Origin: Candidatus Poseidoniales archaeon | GTDB lineage: Archaea; Thermoplasmatota; Poseidoniia; Poseidoniales; Thalassarchaeaceae | Direction of reading: 5' to 3' | Assembly (NCBI GenBank): GCA_028821675.1 | Contig: JAPKFG010000004.1 | Location: forward strand, 1 to 40,484 | Length of the DNA: 40,484 bases | In this document: one piece after another, positions 26,781 to 34,979 of the stretch | How positions within the stretch are numbered: position 1 is the first letter of the stretch | Layout of the letters: every line of letters starts with the position of its first letter | Notes under the pieces: generated by a model | Database searches by the model: none | What the model saw: the letters and a program-made list of their open reading frames with translations, nothing else | What the model was told of the DNA's origin: nothing | Position numbers and translations under genes: made by a program

Positions 26781-28544
26781 TTACTCATCTTCCATGAGAA
26801 GTGCCCGAGCCGGAATCGCTGCCAGAGGCTTTCCTTCTACCAGTCCTGAAAGGTGCAAGTCGAGCCCAATCGCCTTACCTTCCAATTGCAGTCTCAGGAA
26901 TCGTGTGCTGCCGACCTCTAGTGTGTCTAGGAAGATTTCATCACCGTCGTAAAGTGAATTTGGAGATACCTTGGTGATTTGCCATGAAGGGCCACCTGCT
27001 GCTTCAAAGCGAAGAGCAGCCAATTTCCATGGTGCTTGCTCCACATGAATTCCCACCAGTAAACTGCCCGGCCCCATTCGCCAAGCCTTCAGTGTGACCG
27101 AATCGGTGTGATGGGTCAATGTCGCTTCACCCATCTCGGCGACGGTTGCTTTCCACTGCACTTCTTCTAACATTTCCAAAGCACTGATGATTTCATGTTC
27201 GCTACCATCAGTTTCGATTAGTCTGGCCAATCGCCCCCGAAGGCGCTTCAATCGCCCCCGTTCGTGAGCTTGCACCTCATCGGCCAATTTCGTCCCCCGC
27301 AAACTCCACAGAACATATCCCATCGGTGCCAGCATCAATAATCCAATACCGATGTAAAATGGGATGAATTCTTTCCATCGATCAACAATCTCACCTGCTT
27401 CAATGGGTGCATCATCTTCACTGGTGACATTTATTGTTTGTAGAATCAGATGATATCCGTTGGTCCCGATTGCTCCATCTATGCGACTGACCTTGACCAA
27501 GTGATATCCTGGTGTCATGTTGAGGCCCACCGCACTAGTTCCATCTACGACATCCAACGGAGTTAGGAATTCACCTGAGTTGTTCCATGATTGGATTTGC
27601 ACCATAGCATCATCACCTTCGATTGTCGCAATGAGTCGGTGTGTCTCCCACGTTTCTCCTGGTATGAGAATCGGATACACATCGACAGAATCCTGTCCAC
27701 TGAGATTTCCATTCGTCGTCCAGCGTTCATTCTCGATGGCCACCGCCTCGTTATGGAATCTAGTCTCATCGACTGTGTTGGGGCAATCATGCGGACACAA
27801 TTCATCGCCCTCGGATAGGATGGTTTTGTTCAATGACCACACTCCTGTAACCCCCTCTGTTCTTGCCCGGATGGTGAATTCATAATTCTCAAATCGTGAA
27901 TCCACCGCTGGTGTGTGCAAGGTCATGGCCGTAGCATTGTCGTCGAAATCAAGCTCTGCCACCTCTCCACTGGGCAAATGAGTCATGTATCCTACGAATT
28001 CCGTCATTTCCCCGCCAAACCATTGAATCTCAATGTCCGCATTTCCGCCAGTCGAGAAGTAAGTACGATCTCCTTCTGTGTCAGATTCATGGATGTATCC
28101 AGAGGCAGTCAAGTTCCCTAAGACGATTTCGTTATCTGCAGAATTAGAATGGACATAGATTTGATAGGAGTTCGGACTTGTGAAATTGGTATTGGATATC
28201 TCAATCCACATGGTATTCCCAGTTCCACTGAGCAGGAAAGTCATGGAGTCCCCTTCTTCTTCACCGTGAACCGCACCATCTTCACGAACCGTGATTTTCA
28301 GTGGTTCGTCTGCGGATACTAAATGGATGAAATGAACCGCCCCCGTATCATCACCTAGCGTAATGTTGTCGAGATCCTGCGGGTCACTCAATTGACCCTC
28401 ATAGATGAGTGTCGGCGTGTCATCTCCCTCCCAATCCAACACCGGACCGTTAACTGTTCCGACGCTGTTGAGCTGTTCTGCCGGAATCGGTGTTACACTA
28501 ATCAGAATGAGCAACAGTGCGAGAACCACTGCTCGTGTGCGCAT
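26781..28544 (-). CDS. Type I membrane protein with pre-peptidase C-terminal-like ectodomain and about 190-aa cytoplasmic domain
   Basis: Signal-like MRTRAVVLALLLILISVTPIPA; beta-rich ectodomain ('YQIYVHSN'); TM 'FIPFYIGIGLLMLAPMGYVLWSLRG'. Confidence 0.75.
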   Translation of the reverse strand: MRTRAVVLALLLILISVTPIPAEQLNSVGTVNGPVLDWEGDDTPTLIYEGQLSDPQDLDNITLGDDTGAVHFIHLVSADEPLKITVREDGAVHGEEEGDSMTFLLSGTGNTMWIEISNTNFTSPNSYQIYVHSNSADNEIVLGNLTASGYIHESDTEGDRTYFSTGGNADIEIQWFGGEMTEFVGYMTHLPSGEVAELDFDDNATAMTLHTPAVDSRFENYEFTIRARTEGVTGVWSLNKTILSEGDELCPHDCPNTVDETRFHNEAVAIENERWTTNGNLSGQDSVDVYPILIPGETWETHRLIATIEGDDAMVQIQSWNNSGEFLTPLDVVDGTSAVGLNMTPGYHLVKVSRIDGAIGTNGYHLILQTINVTSEDDAPIEAGEIVDRWKEFIPFYIGIGLLMLAPMGYVLWSLRGTKLADEVQAHERGRLKRLRGRLARLIETDGSEHEIISALEMLEEVQWKATVAEMGEATLTHHTDSVTLKAWRMGPGSLLVGIHVEQAPWKLAALRFEAAGGPSWQITKVSPNSLYDGDEIFLDTLEVGSTRFLRLQLEGKAIGLDLHLSGLVEGKPLAAIPARALLMEDE

Positions 28545-28548
28545 GTGC

Positions 28549-28563
28549 CGGGCCTACGGCCCG
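28549..28563. repeat. Perfect inverted repeat, 6-bp arms, 3-nt loop (CGGGCC-TAC-GGCCCG)
   Basis: Read directly; in the 65-bp divergent gap, 4 nt from the minus-strand ATG at 28544. Confidence 0.85.
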
Positions 28564-28609
28564 CCGCCTTTAGAATCATTCAAGTCAAGTGCATTGACAG
28601 CCTCGATTC

Positions 28610-30370
28610 ATGGAGCACAAACCCTTGGCCCGTACGGTGCTGGCCCGTTGGCGCCATGCCCGCATCTTTGGGCTTGGCGATCGTGCTGCACCTGTGGCAT
28701 TTACCCCGGGTCTATGTTTGACCTCCCATGACCCGGAAATTGGCGTAGAGATGGCTCCCTTCACAATCGAACACAACTCCGAAAAATTACCTGCAACACT
28801 GTCGATTTCAGCAAGAGGGGCATGGTCGTATCCCTTTGGAGAGACCGATGTCCCCACATACACGGCTGATGAAGGTCATACATTGCCCCCTAGCCTCCAA
28901 GAAGCGGACTCTGGACTTGGCCAGAGTACGGGTCCACTGTTGCCTGTATCTTGGCAGCGATTGGTCCATGATGCAACTCTTCTAGATGCCAATCTATCAC
29001 CTGAAATCATTGTCATTCAGGATGCGGTTCAACTGGCTGGCCACCCTGGTCGACTGGTGCAAACCATCCACCTCATCCGTGAGAGATTCCCCGCCGCACT
29101 TCTCTGGGCCCCAGGGTTGGGTGGCCCAGACAATTGTGCAATCCTATCGTGGTTCGGCCTCGACCTATTCGATTTGCGACGTTCACAGCAGGCCGCAGCC
29201 CATGGAATTCTGTTGTCCAGAGATGGACCTCGGCACATCGATTCAACCAGTGGAGAATCATCTGAGATGGCAGCCCAACTCTCTGAATGGCGTGCGTCGT
29301 TGGCTGCGACACGGTCCGCAATTCAAACCGGTACCATTCGGGAACTTGTTGAGAAGCAATCTCTCAACAGCCCTCGTTTAGTCGAACATCTTCGGCGACA
29401 TGACGCTCAGTTGTCCGGTTCAGCGCCACTTTCAATGCATGTCGATAAGGGTCAAAGATTACGTTGTCACAGTTCAGTGAGTCGTGCAGATCCTCTTGTT
29501 CAAGATTGGATTCATCGCATTGAGAATGAGTACATGCCTGACGAAATTCAGCGCCAGACACTGGTGTTGTTGCCGTGCTCTGCCCGCAAACCTTACTCCG
29601 CCAGTCAGAGCCATCGTTTCTTTCGCTCTGCCATTCGCAATCGTAGAATTCATCAAGTCATCGTCACCAGTCCACTCGGTCTGGTTCCTCGTGAATTGGA
29701 AGAACAGTGGCCTGCTGCCCATTATGACATTCCAGTGACTGGGGATTGGGACGATGATGAATTGGCAACCATTCGACGAATGGTGACGGCATTGGTTGAG
29801 CGAGTCGGTTACAAGACCGTCATCAACCATTCTGGAATTGACTTTGAGATTGAGACGATTGACACTCGACCCGAGGGCGTGGGTGCCTCATCCAAAGCTG
29901 CCTGTGATGTTCTTAGAGAAGCCATCGAATCCATCGAAGGCGAGCCCATGCGAGAAAAGACATTCCTTCGTCACGCATTTGCATCCCTGAGCCGCTGGCA
30001 ATATGGGACGGATGCTTGGATGGAAGGATTGCGCGTTGGTGGTAAGCCTCCACGGTGGATGCTTCTGAAAGACAAACAGCAAATGGCGCAATGGCATCCT
30101 GATTCAGGCCGGTTCTCATTCACCAAGTCCATTCTACCAATCCTTCGTGAAACAGGTACACTTCGTGAGATAGAAATCGGCGGAGATGAACCCTGGAAAG
30201 GCGATATTTTCCCTCATATGGTCATTTCAGCCCCGGAAGACCTGAAAATTGGCGAAGAAATCCTCATCATTCGTGATGGGAAATTGCTTGGTTCGGCTCG
30301 CTGCAAGGCTGCCGGGTGGGAATGGAAGTGTGGTGCAGGGCGACTCGCAAGATCCCAACATCGTCTTTAG
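28610..30370 (+). CDS. arcS: Archaeosine synthase alpha-like (ArcS / TgtA2 family) with C-terminal PUA-like domain
   Basis: 'LVLLPCSARKPYSASQSHRFFRSAIRNRRIHQVIVTSPLGLVPRELEEQWPAAHYDIPVTGDWDDDE' is characteristic; C-terminal 'GEEILIIRDGKLLGSARCKAAGWE' PUA-like. Confidence 0.82.
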   Translation: MEHKPLARTVLARWRHARIFGLGDRAAPVAFTPGLCLTSHDPEIGVEMAPFTIEHNSEKLPATLSISARGAWSYPFGETDVPTYTADEGHTLPPSLQEADSGLGQSTGPLLPVSWQRLVHDATLLDANLSPEIIVIQDAVQLAGHPGRLVQTIHLIRERFPAALLWAPGLGGPDNCAILSWFGLDLFDLRRSQQAAAHGILLSRDGPRHIDSTSGESSEMAAQLSEWRASLAATRSAIQTGTIRELVEKQSLNSPRLVEHLRRHDAQLSGSAPLSMHVDKGQRLRCHSSVSRADPLVQDWIHRIENEYMPDEIQRQTLVLLPCSARKPYSASQSHRFFRSAIRNRRIHQVIVTSPLGLVPRELEEQWPAAHYDIPVTGDWDDDELATIRRMVTALVERVGYKTVINHSGIDFEIETIDTRPEGVGASSKAACDVLREAIESIEGEPMREKTFLRHAFASLSRWQYGTDAWMEGLRVGGKPPRWMLLKDKQQMAQWHPDSGRFSFTKSILPILRETGTLREIEIGGDEPWKGDIFPHMVISAPEDLKIGEEILIIRDGKLLGSARCKAAGWEWKCGAGRLARSQHRL

Positions 30371-30401
30371 AGCCAATGAGCCATAGTTGGGGGGTGTTAA
30401 A

Positions 30402-30420
30402 TACCGCCCATAGGGCGGTA
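30402..30420. repeat. Perfect inverted repeat, 8-bp arms, 3-nt loop (TACCGCCC-ATA-GGGCGGTA)
   Basis: Read directly; ends 6 nt before ATG at 30427. Confidence 0.9.
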
Positions 30421-30426
30421 GGATGT

Positions 30427-33400
30427 ATGGCCACTGCCTATCGAACGAACCACCTGAGCACCACTCTCGTCATGCTGATGATTCTCTCAGCATTGGCGCC
30501 AATGATGGCTCCACACACTGGAATCGAAGTTGTATCTGATGATGACACGCATCCAAATGCACTCAAACAGGTCGATCGAACAATGGAAACCGGAGGTCGA
30601 GCACCTTGCTCTGCCGTACAGAGTGACGGCGGAACTGCGGGAGATGCTGGAAATACCACAGCTACTGCCAAATCACAAGGTTCTGACCCCACTGTGACCA
30701 ATATGGATGGTTGTGTTGACACCACTGATGAACAGGATTGGTATTCAATGCAGGTTTCTGCGGGAAAAGATATCGTTGTTGTATTGCGTGATTTTGGTGA
30801 TGGTACAAACACAGATTTCGATTTGTTACTCGCAGATAGCACCGGTGGAAACCAACAAACTGGTACAGGTTATGTCGATTTATCCATGACCTATGCGGCA
30901 ACTGAGCGTGTTGAATTCACAACTAATTCATCCACAGCAGGTATGTTTTACATTCAGGTTTGGCAATATGCTGGAGATGGGAATTACAAAGTTGACATTT
31001 GGGTAAATACCTCTGTTCCAAAGCCCGATCTTGCTGTGAATTCAATCAGTGGACCCGCGAGCGCAATGGCTGGCGACACGGTCAATGTCACGTACACAGT
31101 AGAGAATTATGGCCCCGGCGACACTAACTCAACAAATCCGTATGATGTCGTGTTTATTCTATCTACAGACGACACTTATGATTGGGGGGATATAATCGTG
31201 GATAGCCATGTTACAGGACCTTACCTTGCAGCAGGAACCAATTCAGTCGAGAGCGCTCAGTTAACCATTCCCGCTGATATAGACAGCGACGATTATCACT
31301 GGATTGTATGGCCAGATGGCTGGGGCAATGTGACAGAGGCCGATGATCTCAACAACAACAACGCCAGTTCTGCAGTGACCACAATTTCGGGAATGCCTTG
31401 TCCGAATGTGGATGATGCATCAACGGGTGCCGATGTCGGAGAAGTCGAAGCAGATGCATATGACTTGGGTACAAATTTCACCGGCACAATCACTGGTTGT
31501 GTTTCCGGTGGAGACAAGGGTGATATGTACATGCTATCCATGGGACGCGGACAAAACATCACAGCCGTCCTCACGGCTGACAACTGGGATGCAGATCTCG
31601 ACCTCGATTTGTGGAACACCTCATCTCTTGACATCGATTCAAGCCTTTCCGGAAACAGCAATGAGACTGTGAGTACAGAAGGAACTGATGCCGATGGCGC
31701 TGCAGACACCTATTACATCAACGTCTCACAATTTTCTGGTCTCGCAAATTACACACTACAGATTTGGACCAATGGTACCATCTACGTGCCTCCTTATGAC
31801 TGCGGAATCCCTTCAGATTGGGGTCAATCCAATGCAGATGCCGGCGACAGCCGTGTCACCGCAATGAGTATCGGTGAAAACCCAGAAGCAAACGGTATGG
31901 GTTGTCTGGATATTGAAGATATGGCGGATGCTTACGGCTTCTCCCTCTCGGGCATGCATGGCATGACGGTGGAGTTAGAGTCCCACGATGGTGAAAATAT
32001 GCACCTGCAACTGTTCGATGGAAGCGATGATACGTTGGTCAGCGAGATGTATTCGACCAACGGTTCAGCGATGGCCGACACGACTGGATTGGATACAAGT
32101 GATCTCAATGGTGGCTACTATGTCATCATCAACGCGCACGAGGCAGAGGGTTGGTACAACCTCTCCTTCACACCGATTGAACCACCTCTGCCGAACCTTG
32201 TGGCCATCGCAGTCAACTGTCCAGTGAGTGGTCGAAGCACCGGAGAGCAGGTTTTCTTCGGCGTAGACATCAGTAGCGATGATGGCCCGATGGATGCCGC
32301 ATTCGCATGGCAAATGAGTTTGGTCGATGAAAATGGAACTGAAGTCATGGTCCTACTCCAAGACGCATATTCAGATGCACTTGATGGCAACGATGGAATC
32401 ATCATCACTGATGGAGACCTAGTTCTATTGGACAGCGCAACAATTTCTTCAGGAAACTACACCTGTGTATTGACCGTAGATGGCGGGGATGTCATTATCG
32501 AGTCCAATGAGACTGACAATACACTGACATCCGCAGCGTTTGAAATCATCAATTATGATGAATTGTTTGCGGATGACCTTGATCGCGACGGCGTACTCAA
32601 TGATGACGATGCTTGTCCAAACACACCTGGTGACTCGACGATGGACCGCCTCGGTTGCCAAGATGCAGATGGTGATGGATATTCCAACGGTGGAGACGTT
32701 TTCATTTACGAAGATACCCAGTGGAACGATACTGATGGTGATGGCTTCGGTGACAACAACGGGCCCAATGACTACAATGGCGACGACTGTCCAAATGAGC
32801 CCGGCATCATGTCTGGAACCAACGGAACGGGTTGTCCGCTTTGGGTTCCTGACACAGATGGTGACGGAATCAGTGACCAGAACGACGCATGTCCTGGGAC
32901 TGAAGCAGGAATTTCTGTTGATGCTCTTGGCTGCCCACTCGTGCTTGCGGATGATGACGATGACGGCGTCCCAAATCTGTTTGATTTGTTGTGCCCGAAC
33001 ACACCTGCTGGCACACAGGTCGGTATCCTGGGTTGTATCGATTCTGATGGCGATGGAATCGATGATTTTGCAGACCACTGTCTGAACACACCAGTGGGTG
33101 CTGAAATTGATGAGACGGGCTGTTCTACAGAAGAAATCCCGGTTGAACCTACAGGAGATCCCGCTAATCCAGGCACACCAGATACTGGTGGAGATGGTGA
33201 CCAATCAGGCGATACTGAGGGTGCAAGTGGTGACGAAACTGATCTGATGCTCTACATCATGATTGCAGCAGGAATTGTACTCCTGCTTGTTGTGATTCTC
33301 GGCCTCACTCTAGTTCTACGCTCGGGTGGCAAAGGTGGTGACCCCACAGAGCAAGCTTGGGCGACCGCAATCACTCCTGAGCAGCAGGCATACGAGCAAC

Positions 33401-33468
33401 AGTTGATTGGAATGGGATACACTGCTGAACAGGCTAGAGCCTACGCGAGTCAGTACTTCCAGAATTGA
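30427..33468 (+). CDS. Surface protein with PPC-like and CARDB-like domains, thrombospondin type 3 repeats, TM helix and UBA-like C-terminus
   Basis: MATAYRTNHLSTTLVMLMILSALAPMMA signal; 'KPDLAVNSISGPASAMAGDTVNVTYTVENYGPGDT' CARDB-like; 'DTDGDGISDQNDACPGT' TSP3; TM 'LMLYIMIAAGIVLLLVVILGLTLVL'; tail 'QQAYEQQLIGMGYTAEQARAYASQYFQN'. ORF start 30316 rejected because it overlaps arcS. Confidence 0.88.
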   Translation: MATAYRTNHLSTTLVMLMILSALAPMMAPHTGIEVVSDDDTHPNALKQVDRTMETGGRAPCSAVQSDGGTAGDAGNTTATAKSQGSDPTVTNMDGCVDTTDEQDWYSMQVSAGKDIVVVLRDFGDGTNTDFDLLLADSTGGNQQTGTGYVDLSMTYAATERVEFTTNSSTAGMFYIQVWQYAGDGNYKVDIWVNTSVPKPDLAVNSISGPASAMAGDTVNVTYTVENYGPGDTNSTNPYDVVFILSTDDTYDWGDIIVDSHVTGPYLAAGTNSVESAQLTIPADIDSDDYHWIVWPDGWGNVTEADDLNNNNASSAVTTISGMPCPNVDDASTGADVGEVEADAYDLGTNFTGTITGCVSGGDKGDMYMLSMGRGQNITAVLTADNWDADLDLDLWNTSSLDIDSSLSGNSNETVSTEGTDADGAADTYYINVSQFSGLANYTLQIWTNGTIYVPPYDCGIPSDWGQSNADAGDSRVTAMSIGENPEANGMGCLDIEDMADAYGFSLSGMHGMTVELESHDGENMHLQLFDGSDDTLVSEMYSTNGSAMADTTGLDTSDLNGGYYVIINAHEAEGWYNLSFTPIEPPLPNLVAIAVNCPVSGRSTGEQVFFGVDISSDDGPMDAAFAWQMSLVDENGTEVMVLLQDAYSDALDGNDGIIITDGDLVLLDSATISSGNYTCVLTVDGGDVIIESNETDNTLTSAAFEIINYDELFADDLDRDGVLNDDDACPNTPGDSTMDRLGCQDADGDGYSNGGDVFIYEDTQWNDTDGDGFGDNNGPNDYNGDDCPNEPGIMSGTNGTGCPLWVPDTDGDGISDQNDACPGTEAGISVDALGCPLVLADDDDDGVPNLFDLLCPNTPAGTQVGILGCIDSDGDGIDDFADHCLNTPVGAEIDETGCSTEEIPVEPTGDPANPGTPDTGGDGDQSGDTEGASGDETDLMLYIMIAAGIVLLLVVILGLTLVLRSGGKGGDPTEQAWATAITPEQQAYEQQLIGMGYTAEQARAYASQYFQN

Positions 33469-33470
33469 GT

Positions 33471-33483
33471 GTAAGGGCCTTAC
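33471..33483. repeat. Short inverted repeat GTAAGG-G-CCTTAC immediately after a stop codon
   Basis: 6-bp arms, 1-nt centre, 2 nt after TGA at 33466-33468. Confidence 0.6.
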
Positions 33484-33504
33484 CAAGATGACGACGGAGG
33501 ATAA

Positions 33505-33521
33505 TCCCCCCGTAGGGGGGA
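33505..33521. repeat. Perfect inverted repeat, 7-bp arms, 3-nt loop (TCCCCCC-GTA-GGGGGGA)
   Basis: Read directly; in the rps15 5' intergenic region. Confidence 0.85.
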
Positions 33522-33595
33522 ATTTCCAGTTCAACTCATAGCGGAGCGGTTATGAAGGGGCAGCAGGTCGGCGGGACACTCGAGGTGCTCTATAC

Positions 33596-34051
33596 ATGGC
33601 TCGCATGCACAGTCCAGGTCGCGGAAAGAGCGGTTCAACCAAGCCCCTTGTCGACAAGGCACCTGAGTGGTCAAACACCGATCCCAAAGCCGTGACTGCA
33701 CTAATCCTTTCTCTAGCTGAAGATGGACACAACACTGCCACTATTGGCACCATTCTCCGCGATCAGCACGCGGTCCCCGATGCCCGCCTCGTTGTCGGTA
33801 AGAGAATCGGCCAGGTTCTCGCTGAAAATGATATTACACCTCAGTATCCAGAAGATATGATGAGTTTGATGCGCCGCGCGCTTCGCCTCATCAATCACCT
33901 AGAATCAAATCGTAAGGACCTCCACAATTCACGTCAACTTGAGTTGACAGAGAGCAAGATCCGCCGCCTCTCTCGCTACTACCAAGGCCATGGCCTACTC
34001 GACACAGAATGGGCATACAAGCGTGATCAACTCCGCCTCATGGTGGAGTAA
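33596..34051 (+). CDS. rps15: 30S ribosomal protein uS15, archaeal type
   Basis: MARMHSPGRGKSGSTKP...; C-terminal 'HLESNRKDLHNSRQLELTESKIRRLSRYYQ' is the S15 core. Confidence 0.95.
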   Translation: MARMHSPGRGKSGSTKPLVDKAPEWSNTDPKAVTALILSLAEDGHNTATIGTILRDQHAVPDARLVVGKRIGQVLAENDITPQYPEDMMSLMRRALRLINHLESNRKDLHNSRQLELTESKIRRLSRYYQGHGLLDTEWAYKRDQLRLMVE

Positions 34052-34112
34052 TCAACTCCTGCCGTTGTGGTCAGGTCTTTGAACCGTAAGGGGAACCACA
34101 ACTCCGCCCCCC

Positions 34113-34979
34113 ATGTCACTACTTGACCTTCCAGCCTTCGCGACAGCCGCACCCGTGTTGCGTGAGGCAGCCCTCAAATTGCGAACGTCAGAGTCTTCTC
34201 TTACCATCGCTGCTCCGTTGAACGAGTCTGGTATCTTCGCCTCTGCCTTACTCGAAGCTGCACTGTTGGATGCCGGAATCCCCTACCAACGACGTTTACG
34301 GGAGAATGTGGAAGCTGCGAATGGCCCGAGCATTGTGATTGATTCAGCCCCGGTTTCTCAACTGCAATCTATTGTAACAGAACCTTTGTGCATCCATCTT
34401 GCACCGCTTGAAGTCGAGGCTCTGGTCGCTAGTGGGGGGGATTCTCGTAGGGGTATTCTCTCTCCAGTGGCCCTTGCTGCTGGACTAGGCAATTCGATTG
34501 CTCCTTCGGGGTCGATGTCACGTCTACTAATGCCTTGGGTCTTGGCTGGAAATTGGCTTTCCAGCGGTCTTGAGCATACCTACGATCCCGTGTATACTGT
34601 TCTTCGCGATTATCTATCGAATGAAGGATACATTCGGGTCGTGCCGATGCCCGAAGTCCCGGATGTTCACCCCGATAGTTTGCCGGGAATCGATTCGGTC
34701 GCACTTGGTGCTGTTCGTGATCGTTGGGGGCAACTCGATCTTGAAGGACGCGCTCAATCCCTGTCACATTTAATGAAACCATTGTTGGATGCGGAGTTGC
34801 CTTCAACTGCCCGTCTTGAGGAACTGGGTTGGCATCGCATTATGGCTGCTGGATGGGAGCGAGATTTGGCCAGTCAATTGTCTGGTTTCACCAAGTCATG
34901 GCGAGACAATACATCTGGCCGGCGCAGGCAAGCGAGTGACACCATCGATAGTCTGCTGCGAACCGGTCAGATGCCCTAA
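34113..34979 (+). CDS. Possible degenerate DHH/RecJ-like (GAN/Cdc45-like) protein
   Basis: N-terminal 'SSLTIAAPLNESGIFASALLEAALLDAGIPYQRRL' fits the strand-loop-helix layout of a DHH motif I region ('HxDADG...SAAIL...L...G') but lacks the acidic residues; directly downstream of rps15, where archaea often encode RecJ-like proteins. Confidence 0.45.
   Translation: MSLLDLPAFATAAPVLREAALKLRTSESSLTIAAPLNESGIFASALLEAALLDAGIPYQRRLRENVEAANGPSIVIDSAPVSQLQSIVTEPLCIHLAPLEVEALVASGGDSRRGILSPVALAAGLGNSIAPSGSMSRLLMPWVLAGNWLSSGLEHTYDPVYTVLRDYLSNEGYIRVVPMPEVPDVHPDSLPGIDSVALGAVRDRWGQLDLEGRAQSLSHLMKPLLDAELPSTARLEELGWHRIMAAGWERDLASQLSGFTKSWRDNTSGRRRQASDTIDSLLRTGQMP

Noticed and set aside
32540-33085. 181-aa plus-strand ORF (MKSSIMMNCLRMT...)
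   Set aside because: +1-type frame of GATGGTGATGG repeats, Met/Thr-rich artefact.
32449-33204. 251-aa minus-strand ORF within the CARDB/TSP3 gene
   Set aside because: Antisense to Asp-rich repeats: GAT/GAC codons read as Ile/Val on the other strand, giving an artefactual open frame rich in I/V/T. No domain, and the sense frame is clearly coding.
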